A DNA stretch of 64,000 nt from positions 1 to 64,000 of the forward strand of contig JAWLBB010000004.1 of the NCBI GenBank assembly GCA_041395105.1, in the 5' to 3' direction. The notes under the pieces were generated by a model that worked only from the letters and a program-made list of their open reading frames with translations, was not told the origin of the DNA and searched no databases. How positions within the stretch are numbered: position 1 is the stretch's first letter; each line of letters begins with the position of its first letter. Positions 55,001-63,336 of the stretch are shown piece by piece. Made by a program: the position numbers and the translations under genes. This stretch comes from Opitutaceae bacterium (GTDB lineage Bacteria > Verrucomicrobiota > Verrucomicrobiia > Opitutales > Opitutaceae).

Positions 55001-58000
55001 CGGCAAGGCGATCGACATCGATGAGCATCGTGACGGTGAACGTGAAATCCGAACCTGACAGACTATAGTCCACGGAACCGGCTTTGAAGGGGACCTGCGT
55101 TGCGGGATAGTCGATGCTTCCACCGGGGAAGTCCACCTCGACCGTGTCGGATTCCGGTGGATCCGCCACCGGGGTGATGCGGTAGGAGACGGTGCCGGTC
55201 AGGGCTCCATCGCCGAAATCGGCGGTGAATCGGTGTCCCTGGGTGTAGTCACTGTCTTCGAATGCGGCGGGTTCCGCTGGAGGTGGGGTATCTTCGGTAA
55301 GAGCTTGGGCTTCGGACCCGGGCGGCAGATCCTCGATTGCGCCAATGCGCAGATGATTGCCCCATTTCGGGAAAGCCGTGGCCGGGGTTCGGTATTCGAC
55401 CGAGATCGGACCGGCTTGCCACGAGTTTGATCGATCGCTCTCGATCAGCGCCCGGAACCGGCCATCGTCTCCACGGGTTGCTCGGGCGGTTCCTCCAGCC
55501 CCGCCGGCGACGGTCACATCAATGTCGCTGACGAAATCGGGTTGGTTGAAATCGAGTTCGAACTCGAAAGGGAAACCGGCCAGGATCCGGCGCCAGAAAA
55601 CCGGACCATCGTCGGTCGTCTGCCATGTGGTCCATTCGACCACATCGGGAAACCTCCGGAGAAGCGAAAGGGCCTCTGAGTTCTGGACGGTGGGCGGTTG
55701 GCGCATGCGGACCTGCGTGACCCCCACGGGATTGGGTTGATGAAGGACCTGGTGTGGGTTGGAAATCACCTCGCTCCCGTTCGATAGGGTGGATACGGCG
55801 GTCAAGGTATGCCAATAAGGAACGGGGCGCTCGGGCAGGTTGATCCACATCTGCCAATAACCCTGCCTGGAGACGTAAGTCTTGCCGACGACGTCCCCGT
55901 CGGCTTCGAGGCGAAGCGAGCCCGGCGGCGCCCGGCCGGTCAGCTTGAGCGTTCTTTCCCTGACCTGTTCCGGCCCGTCGATGGTCGGTCTGCGGATCAG
56001 GACAACTGGATCGTCAAACAGCATCTCCTCTGAGGATCCCTCCGGTCCGGTGTAGGATAGGGTTGCGGTCAGGTCGACGGTCTCGCCGGTGAAATCGGGC
56101 GAAAGCGCGAAGGTGGTGTAGAGCTTTGTCCACTTGCCCGGATCGAGATCGGGCAGGACCACGATATAGTCACCGCCGGAGAGAGTTCCGGATGCGGGCA
56201 GGCTGTCGATGACAAGAGAGTCCGGCTCGGGGTTCACCCCGGGTGGAAGGTGGATGGTAAGGACGACATCGCTCAAGGGCGTGTTGAATGCGTTGAGCAT
56301 CCCCGCGGAAAGCCAGAGGCTCTGGGTGGGCTCAAGCAGTTCGGGGAAGGTGTTCAAATAGGTTGCTCGGGAGCTGCGGATTCGTCCCACGGCAGGAAAG
56401 CGGATGGATCCGAGGTCGTTGGCTCCGGCCCGGGGTTCGAAGAGTTGCATAGCCCGTTCGCTCGGATCGTCAGGCAGCCAGATTTCCAAAGTGCCTGTCT
56501 GCAAGGCTGTGGGCAGGAGCACGGAGGATCCCAGACCGACATAGGGTCCCGAGAAGAACTCGCCGCTGATCTCCCTGGGCAGGTCGGCCCGCCAAACGGT
56601 CCCTGCCGGCAATGGGGTTCCGTCAGACTCCGCCAAAATCGCGGTCACATAATGGTCGGAGGCGAAATCCAACTCGATCGGGTCGAGGTTGATGACGACT
56701 GAATCCTCGGAGTATCCGGGGCCGGCTTCGGTTGTCCCTCGGATTTCGACCTTTCTGTAGCCGAGGGGCCCGGGATCAAGGGTCAGGAGGTACTCAGTGC
56801 CGACCGCGTACTCCGTTTCAAGGAACAGCCCCCCAGTCGAACCGGAGGATCGGGCGTCGGATCGGAGGAATCCTGGACGGATGACAGACATCCTGATGAA
56901 ACCCATCCGGGGGTCGGAAGAGAGATCGACCTCTTCCAACGTCCCGTCGGGATGGCGCAGGGCGAGGGACCTCACGACAAACCGGTAGCGGTAGACTGGC
57001 TGGAGAGTCACCTCGCCCGCGTCGACCGTCCCACCTTCAGCCGGTATGGTCAAAGTTAAGGACGCCTCTCCACGGGTCATTCGACCGGTGGCCGGGTCGG
57101 AGAGACGGGCTCGGGCTGTAACGAAGGTGGTTGCGAATGCCTCGAGCGAAAAGCTTCCATCGGTATCAGTTTCGCTGGATTGGCTACCGTTGACGCCCTC
57201 ATTGGCGCTGTATCCGGTGAGGGTTCCATTGGCAACCGGACTTCCAGAGGGATCGAGGAGGGTTCCGGTGATCGAGCCGGCCCGGACGAAGTATTCGCTC
57301 CACTCCAGCGTAAGGTCGCCGACGGTGCCCGCGTCGGGAACGATGGCGGTGTGGGGACCCGCGTCGATATCCCAGGGTTGTCGGGTCAGGCGGTAGGAGA
57401 CTTCGGTCCCGGGCGCGAACTGCAGGCCGGGTGCGGCATCAACTGTGCCACTCCCCGATACTTCGCCGAAGCCGAGAAAGCGATCGGTATCCGTTTCGTA
57501 GAGACCGATGAGGAAGCCGCCCCGTGGATTGCCATCCGGATCCTTCACGGTGAAGAAGGCCGGGGTGGTGGCCTCCAGGGACTGGTCAACGGTGGTCAGG
57601 AGGCCGGCGCGCAGGGTGACGGCTGTCAGGGACTGAACGACGCGGTTGCCCTGCAGGACACGCAACCGGTAATCGGTTCCGGGCGGGAGTCCTCCGTTTT
57701 CGAGAGTACCCGAACCGGTAATGGCCCGGCTCGCGCCCGCGCGGATGGATTCGCTCCAGAGGCTGAAGACGAGTCCCTTTGCGAAGTCCTCGGTGGATGC
57801 GTTCACGCTGATGGCTAAGGCGGCCTCGACCGTCCGGGGAAATCCCGATGCCGGCAGACTGGTGGTGGCTCCGAAACCGTCCGCAAGGACGCCGCTGACC
57901 GAGGTGACCCGAGCGGTGCCGGCGGGCAGCGTCCAGGCGCCGGTGAAGAGCCCGGCGGTGGTTCCGCTTTCGGTGAGGGACGCCGAGGCCGAGGAAGACT

Positions 58001-60401
58001 CGGTTCCTTTGGAGGGATCAAGAAGGTCCACCCAGCGTTCGTAGGCCACGGTGGCGGAGGCGGTTCGGCCGGATTCGGCGGTCATCGAGACCGCCAGGGA
58101 ACCTTCAATGGCGAGGAGCTCGCGGCTGTTGGCGGCGAGAGCCGGTGTGGTGGCGACCGATTGGATGGAAAGGGCCTTGGTCGTGATGCTGACGGTGGCC
58201 GAATGCGGCAGAGGGTCGCCGGCCGTCGGCTTGAGCAGGATGCGGTAGGAGAGGGCCGCGGAGGCGGGTAGTCCCGTGTCGAGGTAGGTGTTGACGGTGG
58301 GTCCCACTTCACCGACATCGGTCCACTCGCCGCCGGCCTCCCGGCGCTGAACGACATAGCCGAGGATGGCTTCCTCGGCCGGATCCCAGGCGAGCTGAAC
58401 GCGGCCGCCGTCGAGGGACGGGGCGGAAAGGGCGGCGCTGCCGGCGACCGAAGGCTTGGTGGTGACCTCGAGGGTGGGGCCGGTGGTGGAGATATTGCCG
58501 GTCGCATCAAGGGCCTCCACCCGGAAGGTGTAGGTGGTTTCGGGAGTCAGGGCGGGCACCTGGAGGGTGCGCACGGTGGCGCCGGTCTCGGCGAGGATTT
58601 CGTCGTCTCCAAATACGCGATACGCGGTGACGGCCCCTCCGGCATCGACCGCTTCCGACCAGGCGAGATCGACGAGGGTGGCGCCGATGGTGGTGGCCTC
58701 GAGAGTGGCGTCGTTGGGCCAGGTCGGGGCGTCGGTGTCGGGCGGCGCGAGATCGAGTTCGGTCAGGAAAATGTCGGAGCGCGCATTGGTGTCATCCGTG
58801 ACCAGGTTGGCCGATTTGGACTGGTAAACGACCGCCCGTCCATCGGCGGTCAACTGGGCCAGGGTGGCCGGTCGCGACGCTTCGCTGAAGACACCGGTGC
58901 TGGAACGGTTGACAAGGAAGGTCCGACCGAGACTGCGATCGCGCACATAGACATTGATGTCGGCGGTGGGATCGTAGACGGCGAGGGGATTGGCGCCGCC
59001 ATTGGTGCTCTGGAAGGCGATCCGCTGACCGTCATCACTGATCGAGATGCGGGCCTGGTGGGTGGTTATCGCGGTTACCGGCATGTTTCCGGCGGCGCCC
59101 CGGGTGAAGACCTCGAGGGTGTCGTTCTGCCGATCGAGCAGATAGCCGACCTGGGCGTTCGGTGAGCCGCCCAGAGAGGGGTCGGCGATGTTGTGATAGA
59201 GGGAAAACGATTGCTTCCAGGAGAAGGCGACCCAGCGTCCGTCGCGGGAGATGGTCGGGGCATAGGCGAATCCGGTGGCGGGTTGGCCGTTGCCGTATTG
59301 GCGGGTGATCGCGCTGATCGTTCCGGGTGCACCCGCGGAGCGGTCGAGGAGCCAGATGACGCGAAGGGTGTCGGAAAAACCGTTGGTCGGCTTGTAGGCG
59401 ACGGTGAAGACGGCAAGATCGCCGTCGCGGGAAAGGGCGACCTGCTCCACGTTGCCGGGCGTGGTGTAGCCGGAGAGGGAGTAGACCGGGTCCGGCGCCA
59501 GGGTGAGTTCGGTGGTCAGGACGTTGTAGAGGTAGAGGCGGTCGCGTCGGACGGTGGCCTCTGCGTTCAGGTTGGTCGCGTTGCTGATGAAGGCGACAGT
59601 CGAGCCGTCGGCGGAGAGGATGGGCGGAACGGGATATTGGCTGTTGTTGTCGTTGTCGCTGCCCACCCCGGGGGCATCGGAAACGAGAGTGACCAGGCCG
59701 GTCTGGGCGTCGTAGAGGTAGACGTCGTTTCCGAAGTCAGTGTCATCGAGGGAGAGATTCTTGGCCGTGGTGGAGAAGGCGATGAAACGGCCGTCGTCAC
59801 TGATCGAAGGAAAGGTGCAGTTCTGGTCGGCGAAGGTGCCGTCGGCGTTCTTGCTGACCACGATGGTCTCGCCGGTCTGACGATCGAGGCGGTGGATCTG
59901 GACATCGCCCTGGTTTGGTGTGCCCTGGGTGCCGTAGGACGCGTAAGCGACATAGCGTCCGTCGCCGGAAACGGCCGGCCAGGTGCTGTCGTAGGCCCGT
60001 TCATTGCCGTCGGGTTGCAGGGAAACCCGGGAGGTCGTCAGTCCGGAGCCGTCCGGCAGGGTGGTGGCCGAGATCTCGGTGATGGCGGTGATGACGGTGC
60101 CGCCCGAATCAACCCCGAAGAGCTGGTAGTTGTAAGTGGTGGCGGGTTCGAGAGGCGCGTCAATCCGGGTGTAGGTGGGGACGGGGTCGCCGCCATCCCG
60201 CCGGAATTGATAGTTGGCAATCTTCGGGTCCGAATTGAAGGGGTCATAGCCTTCGGGATAATCGAAGAAAAAGACCACTCCGTGATCGTAGGCCTCGATT
60301 CGGGCATTCTGGAGAGGGCCATAGGGCTGACTGAAGAGAGCCGCGCCGGAAACTGCGGCGATAAAGAACGGGAGGAGAAAACGGGATATCATGACGACCA
60401 T
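52053..60401 (-). CDS. Giant secreted protein: PD40 propeller, FN3 domains, beta-sandwiches, two C-terminal GPGL domains
   Basis: About 2,782 residues from MVVMISRFLL with signal peptide (LLPFFIAAVSGAALFSQ). Order: TolB/PD40-type propeller (AVSGDGRYVAYASY; SISDDGRFIAFST; nt ~60000-58800), two fibronectin type III domains (nt ~58750-58190), long beta-sandwich/carboxypeptidase-regulatory-like stretches, another FN3 near nt 54950-54730, a hydrophobic helical segment (GALAISATGAGAGVGAMVGL, nt ~54540-54220), a Gly/Ser linker, more beta domains, and two tandem copies of the GPGL domain (nt ~52875-52460 and ~52450-52056). A non-enzymatic surface or adhesion role is inferred. The frame extends to 60455; ATG 60392 is another possible start. 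Confidence 0.88.
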   Translation of the reverse strand: MVVMISRFLLPFFIAAVSGAALFSQPYGPLQNARIEAYDHGVVFFFDYPEGYDPFNSDPKIANYQFRRDGGDPVPTYTRIDAPLEPATTYNYQLFGVDSGGTVITAITEISATTLPDGSGLTTSRVSLQPDGNERAYDSTWPAVSGDGRYVAYASYGTQGTPNQGDVQIHRLDRQTGETIVVSKNADGTFADQNCTFPSISDDGRFIAFSTTAKNLSLDDTDFGNDVYLYDAQTGLVTLVSDAPGVGSDNDNNSQYPVPPILSADGSTVAFISNATNLNAEATVRRDRLYLYNVLTTELTLAPDPVYSLSGYTTPGNVEQVALSRDGDLAVFTVAYKPTNGFSDTLRVIWLLDRSAGAPGTISAITRQYGNGQPATGFAYAPTISRDGRWVAFSWKQSFSLYHNIADPSLGGSPNAQVGYLLDRQNDTLEVFTRGAAGNMPVTAITTHQARISISDDGQRIAFQSTNGGANPLAVYDPTADINVYVRDRSLGRTFLVNRSSTGVFSEASRPATLAQLTADGRAVVYQSKSANLVTDDTNARSDIFLTELDLAPPDTDAPTWPNDATLEATTIGATLVDLAWSEAVDAGGAVTAYRVFGDDEILAETGATVRTLQVPALTPETTYTFRVEALDATGNISTTGPTLEVTTKPSVAGSAALSAPSLDGGRVQLAWDPAEEAILGYVVQRREAGGEWTDVGEVGPTVNTYLDTGLPASAALSYRILLKPTAGDPLPHSATVSITTKALSIQSVATTPALAANSRELLAIEGSLAVSMTAESGRTASATVAYERWVDLLDPSKGTESSSASASLTESGTTAGLFTGAWTLPAGTARVTSVSGVLADGFGATTSLPASGFPRTVEAALAISVNASTEDFAKGLVFSLWSESIRAGASRAITGSGTLENGGLPPGTDYRLRVLQGNRVVQSLTAVTLRAGLLTTVDQSLEATTPAFFTVKDPDGNPRGGFLIGLYETDTDRFLGFGEVSGSGTVDAAPGLQFAPGTEVSYRLTRQPWDIDAGPHTAIVPDAGTVGDLTLEWSEYFVRAGSITGTLLDPSGSPVANGTLTGYSANEGVNGSQSSETDTDGSFSLEAFATTFVTARARLSDPATGRMTRGEASLTLTIPAEGGTVDAGEVTLQPVYRYRFVVRSLALRHPDGTLEEVDLSSDPRMGFIRMSVIRPGFLRSDARSSGSTGGLFLETEYAVGTEYLLTLDPGPLGYRKVEIRGTTEAGPGYSEDSVVINLDPIELDFASDHYVTAILAESDGTPLPAGTVWRADLPREISGEFFSGPYVGLGSSVLLPTALQTGTLEIWLPDDPSERAMQLFEPRAGANDLGSIRFPAVGRIRSSRATYLNTFPELLEPTQSLWLSAGMLNAFNTPLSDVVLTIHLPPGVNPEPDSLVIDSLPASGTLSGGDYIVVLPDLDPGKWTKLYTTFALSPDFTGETVDLTATLSYTGPEGSSEEMLFDDPVVLIRRPTIDGPEQVRERTLKLTGRAPPGSLRLEADGDVVGKTYVSRQGYWQMWINLPERPVPYWHTLTAVSTLSNGSEVISNPHQVLHQPNPVGVTQVRMRQPPTVQNSEALSLLRRFPDVVEWTTWQTTDDGPVFWRRILAGFPFEFELDFNQPDFVSDIDVTVAGGAGGTARATRGDDGRFRALIESDRSNSWQAGPISVEYRTPATAFPKWGNHLRIGAIEDLPPGSEAQALTEDTPPPAEPAAFEDSDYTQGHRFTADFGDGALTGTVSYRITPVADPPESDTVEVDFPGGSIDYPATQVPFKAGSVDYSLSGSDFTFTVTMLIDVDRLAGRDAIPPSWVDGAGISLTDIGADRVTLNWPQARDDLWVQDYQLTVNDTNLAEFPGGLKSHVLTDLTPGMTYEVSLTPIDAVGKSGSPLQLILDFNGTDTLHTTPVTIAAGEPDDFPGSILPPGFELDLGGFPNLNGKRTLETQIKWAGRVGAAGDLLNLLSDYYDAYQQVDRWKEMLDAVDNCGASPTDYNFLRDRINDAANAVLTKNVLSTTMMSGALAISATGAGAGVGAMVGLISLGGSLIADDIAENKIKAAEDAFAGINSFYEDCQDPNPPDGPGGSGGSSGSGGRIKQPLARPTWKIDPSGFVYEVTEDNRLEGVTATLLQGETENGPWMVSAAEEFGEINPQVTPVGGTYRWDVPAGWWQVMYQKDGYETAFSEVLPVPPPHFDVNIPLKSLAPPEVNGVTSLNNGAALRIDFANYIRATMAGPATIRLRDDGGNLLDGQVYAPADDLLDNPHTESTAKDISKRILFVPSGKLTIGSTYTVEVDGVIESYGEIPMGETAAIEITITDDTSGTWFGSFSPGGGLWTMNVAGDGTASLSGYDPATGKQVDATGTVDSEGNLSIDVSTLAGGAVLTGSLTDGSLTGSVSVLGYTASGARSQGESASEAIALTYHGAVIGSAGTTVSATVGPDGTVFVVIDGELMATATTGMLDEQDHFSGLLSDGSELELDLSDPEGTMSGVLSLVDNGSWSILGAEQSLPSARLVNVSGRGPIGAGGSLIAGFVIRGSAENPMLIRAIGPGLETFGVEGRLERPRIRLVDQSKPADTNRIAENTNWLEAGNRNELRAVFAGLGAFFLEDAKADATVYLPVTPGPYTAVVQGLDGLTGITLVEAYDADLGVFGTTSQGVANLSLRGQVGTGSGVMIAGFVIEGNAPRRVLFRGIGPGLGTVGVANFLPDPEITLFDGPSPIAENQSWGTDLPDEGLAEIFETVGAFPLESGSADAALVIWLAPGPYTVRLRNEVVGEGTGLIEIYDLP

Positions 60402-60709
60402 TTGTGAAATTTCATGAGGATTGGATGCGTTCGATCTCCCGTCAGGCAATCCCACTATTGATCATAAATTGAGCAGACGCTTCGGCAGGCCATTCAGAGA
60501 CGATCAATGGCAGGGATTGGCAATCAATTCGGGTCTGCCGCCTGCCTGACCCGTTGGTAAGGATTTCCCCTAATTCGAGTCCGGACGTCGGGGGTCGTCA
60601 TGGAGAGCGATTGGGCAATGGTTGATGTATTTTCAACACGGCTCGAGTTGTCTCAACAACGTCTCCGCAAGCGAGCTGAGCCGAACACGACAACCTGCGA
60701 TTCATGGTC
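60402..60709. other. Intergenic region between the giant gene and lexA
   Basis: About 300 bp without a supported gene. It contains divergent regulatory sequence; the lexA operator and promoter lie at its right end. A TATGAT on the minus strand around 60463-60468 could be a -10 for the giant gene, but no good -35 accompanies it. Confidence 0.4.
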
Positions 60710-60738
60710 TTGACACTGAACGGTCGTTCAGTGATTAT
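60710..60738 (+). promoter_or_regulatory. lexA promoter (TTGACA-17-GATTAT) with no room for a leader
   Basis: A consensus -35 TTGACA at 60710-60715 and GATTAT at 60733-60738 are 17 bp apart. The expected transcription start is within a base or two of the lexA ATG at 60745, so a leaderless mRNA is predicted. Confidence 0.65.
60714..60733. promoter_or_regulatory. LexA operator (SOS box), 20-bp perfect palindrome
   Basis: CACTGAACGGTCGTTCAGTG is a perfect inverted repeat that fills the spacer between the -35 and -10 elements. Binding of LexA there would block RNA polymerase, giving classic autoregulation. The half-site TGAACG differs from the E. coli CTGT-N8-ACAG box. Confidence 0.75.
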
Positions 60739-60744
60739 CTGTTC

Positions 60745-61365
60745 ATGGACGACCTGACCGACCGCCAGAGAGAGATTCTTGATTTTGTGCGTCACTATGC
60801 GATGGAGCGCGGCTATTGGCCGAGTTTCCGGGAGATTCAGAAGCACTTCGGTTTCCGCAGCACCAATGCCGTCATGGGGCACCTTCGGGCCCTCGAGAGC
60901 AAGGGCGCGATCGAGCGGGTGCCCGGTCAGGCCCGGACTTTCCGGATTGTGCCGGAGGAGCCGGATGATGCGCTCGAGGTTGTTGATCTGCCGATTTACG
61001 GGGCGATTGCGGCGGGTTATCCGGACGGAGTCGAGCAGGGGGATGCGCTCGGACGGCTCCAGGTCGATGTGGTCACTGCCGGCGCCAATCGTGGACGCCG
61101 CAACTTCGCCCTGCGGGTGAACGGAGAGAGCATGATTGACGCGGGGATTTTCGATGGGGATACCGTGGTGGTTGAGGCCAGGCCGGCCCGACACGGCGAG
61201 ATCGTGGTCGCCCTGATCGACGGCCAGAGCACCCTGAAGCGCCTCATTCGGGGCAAGAACGGGCTTTCATTCCTGAAGTCGGAAAACAAGGCCTACCCCG
61301 AACTCTGGCCCACATCGGAACTGGTCATCCAGGGGGTGGCCAGCTCGGTCGTCCGGCGGCTCTGA
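60745..61365 (+). CDS. lexA: LexA repressor / SOS autoprotease
   Basis: 206 residues, standard size. The N-terminal winged helix (MDDLTDRQREILDFVRHYAM; WPSFREIQKHFGFRSTNAVM) binds SOS boxes. The C-terminal S24 autoprotease has the cleavage bond Ala90-Gly91 in GAIAAGYPDG, nucleophile Ser129 in VNGESMIDAGI and general-base Lys165 in STLKRLI. RecA-stimulated self-cleavage relieves repression of DNA-repair genes. The frame extends upstream to 60622, but that part would run through the operator, and all LexA proteins begin like MDDLTDRQ, so ATG 60745 is firm. It is followed 69 bp later by a ferredoxin gene. Confidence 0.96.
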   Translation: MDDLTDRQREILDFVRHYAMERGYWPSFREIQKHFGFRSTNAVMGHLRALESKGAIERVPGQARTFRIVPEEPDDALEVVDLPIYGAIAAGYPDGVEQGDALGRLQVDVVTAGANRGRRNFALRVNGESMIDAGIFDGDTVVVEARPARHGEIVVALIDGQSTLKRLIRGKNGLSFLKSENKAYPELWPTSELVIQGVASSVVRRL

Positions 61366-61434
61366 ATTCCCTCGAACGTTTTTCAGACGGTGCTCCTTGA
61401 CACCGGCAAAGACCGGAACCAAGGGTTGTGCGCT

Positions 61435-61668
61435 ATGGCCGATAAGTCCGACAAATGGCCCGACAATGTCGCGGGCAAATTCTATGTTGATCAGCAGTGT
61501 ATTGACTGCGATCTCTGTCGTGAGACCGCTCCGGATTTCTTCACCCGGAGTGACGATGGCGGCTATTCCTATGTCCATGCTCAGCCCAAGACGGAGGACG
61601 AAATCGCCCTTTGTATGGAAGCCCTTGAGGGCTGTCCGGTCGAAGCGATCGGCGAGGACGGCGACTGA
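61435..61668 (+). CDS. Single [4Fe-4S] ferredoxin
   Basis: 77 residues from MADKSDKWPD. Cluster ligands are Cys22, Cys25 and Cys28 in QCIDCDLCRE and Cys67 in EGCPVEAI, the pattern of Bacillus-type single-cluster ferredoxins. It is a cytoplasmic electron carrier with an unknown partner. AAGGG at 61421-61425 supports the start; the longer frame from 61390 adds non-family residues. It lies downstream of lexA on the same strand and could be co-transcribed with it, although no functional link is evident. Confidence 0.92.
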   Translation: MADKSDKWPDNVAGKFYVDQQCIDCDLCRETAPDFFTRSDDGGYSYVHAQPKTEDEIALCMEALEGCPVEAIGEDGD

Positions 61669-61860
61669 CAGGGCACGGACGGGAAGTCTGCAGGCTGAAT
61701 GAAGCGTGTTCGGGCGCGCTTCGCGTGCACCTCTTGATCAGGATGCCTTTCTGACGTGGACTGCGAAGGTGTGCGCGAGGCATGCCGCCAGGGTTTCAAT
61801 TGGCGTACTCCCTATCTGCGACTTCACATCTCCGATCTTCGCACGAGCCTGTCCCGCGCT

Positions 61861-63336
61861 TCAGGAAAACCGACGCCAGAGCGACGGTGAAAAGAGGACG
61901 AGGATGGCGTAGAGCTCCAGTCTCCCCATGATCATCAGGACGGAGAGCATCAGCTTGGTGTGGTCGTGGAAGGCGGCGTAGTTCTGCGTCGGCCCGACTT
62001 CGGCCAGCCCCGGACCGATATTGAAGAGGCAGGCGAAGACCGCGCTGATATTGCCATCCACGCTGATTCTGGGTTCAAAGATGGCAGTGACCGGGATGGC
62101 GACCAGGCAGAGGATGGCGAGGATGACGAGGAAGGCCAGGACGTCGCGGGTGTAGCCATCGTCCAAGGTCCGGCCATTCACCACGATTCGGCGGACGACG
62201 CTGGAGCGAAAGGACTTTTCAATGCTGTTGCGGCTGCTGAGGACGCCGACCACCAGTCGGATGACTTTCATGCCGCCGGCGGTTGAAGCGGAACAGCCGC
62301 CGATCGCCATCAGCACGAGAAGGAGGATTTTCGGGAAGGCGGACCAGAGTTGGTAATCCTCGGTGGCGAATCCCGTCGTGGTCATGATCGAAGAAACCTG
62401 GAAAGCAGAAGCCCGGAGGGCGTGGTGCCATCCGTGGGCAAGGTTTTCGCGCAGCAGGAAGGCTGCAATGGACAGGATCGAGACGAGCAGGATGAACAGA
62501 TAGGCGTGGAACTCGGTATTTGTTCGAAGCACGCGGAAGCGGCCGCGGACGACCTGCAGAATAAGCAGAAAGCTGGTTCCTCCCACCACCATGAAGAAGG
62601 TCATGGCCCATTCAAGGAAGGGACTCTGGAAGGCGGCCGCGCTGGCGTTGCGGGTGGAGAATCCCCCCGTCGAGAGCGTGGTGAACATGTGGCAGACCGC
62701 GTCGAACCAGTTCATGCCACCGAGTCGGAAGACCACGGTGCAGACCACCGACAGCCCCAGGTAGAGCAACCACAGGTTCTTGACCGCGCTCTGAATACGA
62801 CTCTCCTCGAAATCCGCGGTGTGACCGGAGGCTTCATGGGCGTAGAGGATCTTGCCGCCCGCGCCGAGGAAGCTGAGAATCGCGACGAAGAACACCACGA
62901 CTCCCATGCCCCCGATCCATTGGCTGAGCGATCGCCAGAAAAGCAGGCTGGCCGGGAGTGTCTCGACCTCGGTGAAAATGGAGGCTCCCGTCGTGGTGAA
63001 TCCCGAGGCACTTTCGAAGAACGCATCGACCGGATCCATCCCGGGAACGATGAGATCGTAGGGAATCGCGCCAATGAAGCTGGCAAGGAGCCAGCCGATC
63101 CCGATGACAAAGAGGGCTTCTTTCTGAAAAAAACGGTGCGATGCCTCGCGGCCGAGAAAATGAAGAATTGCTCCGAGGCCGGCCGAGATGGCGACGCTCA
63201 CCCCGAAGCCCAGGAGGGCCCGCCCTTCGCCGGTGTTTTCCGAGAAGAGAAACGACACACCGAGGCAGGCCAGAAAGGCGGCGGCCAGGGCGTAAAGGAT
63301 GCCGCTGAGAAGGCGGAAAACCAGGGGGTAATTCAT
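61861..63336 (-). CDS. trkH: TrkH family potassium uptake channel subunit
   Basis: 491 residues with about ten to twelve hydrophobic helices. The four K+-pore loops of the SKT family are recognisable, e.g. ESASGFTTTGASIFT, FDAVCHMFTTLSTGGFSTRN, SIMTTTGFATEDYQLW and the last filter region near FACLFNIGPGLAEVGPTQNY. It imports K+ and works with the cytosolic regulator TrkA, whose gene overlaps its start by 4 bp. The length is typical. It converges on the ferredoxin gene, leaving a 192-bp gap with nothing recognised. Confidence 0.95.
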   Translation of the reverse strand: MNYPLVFRLLSGILYALAAAFLACLGVSFLFSENTGEGRALLGFGVSVAISAGLGAILHFLGREASHRFFQKEALFVIGIGWLLASFIGAIPYDLIVPGMDPVDAFFESASGFTTTGASIFTEVETLPASLLFWRSLSQWIGGMGVVVFFVAILSFLGAGGKILYAHEASGHTADFEESRIQSAVKNLWLLYLGLSVVCTVVFRLGGMNWFDAVCHMFTTLSTGGFSTRNASAAAFQSPFLEWAMTFFMVVGGTSFLLILQVVRGRFRVLRTNTEFHAYLFILLVSILSIAAFLLRENLAHGWHHALRASAFQVSSIMTTTGFATEDYQLWSAFPKILLLVLMAIGGCSASTAGGMKVIRLVVGVLSSRNSIEKSFRSSVVRRIVVNGRTLDDGYTRDVLAFLVILAILCLVAIPVTAIFEPRISVDGNISAVFACLFNIGPGLAEVGPTQNYAAFHDHTKLMLSVLMIMGRLELYAILVLFSPSLWRRFS

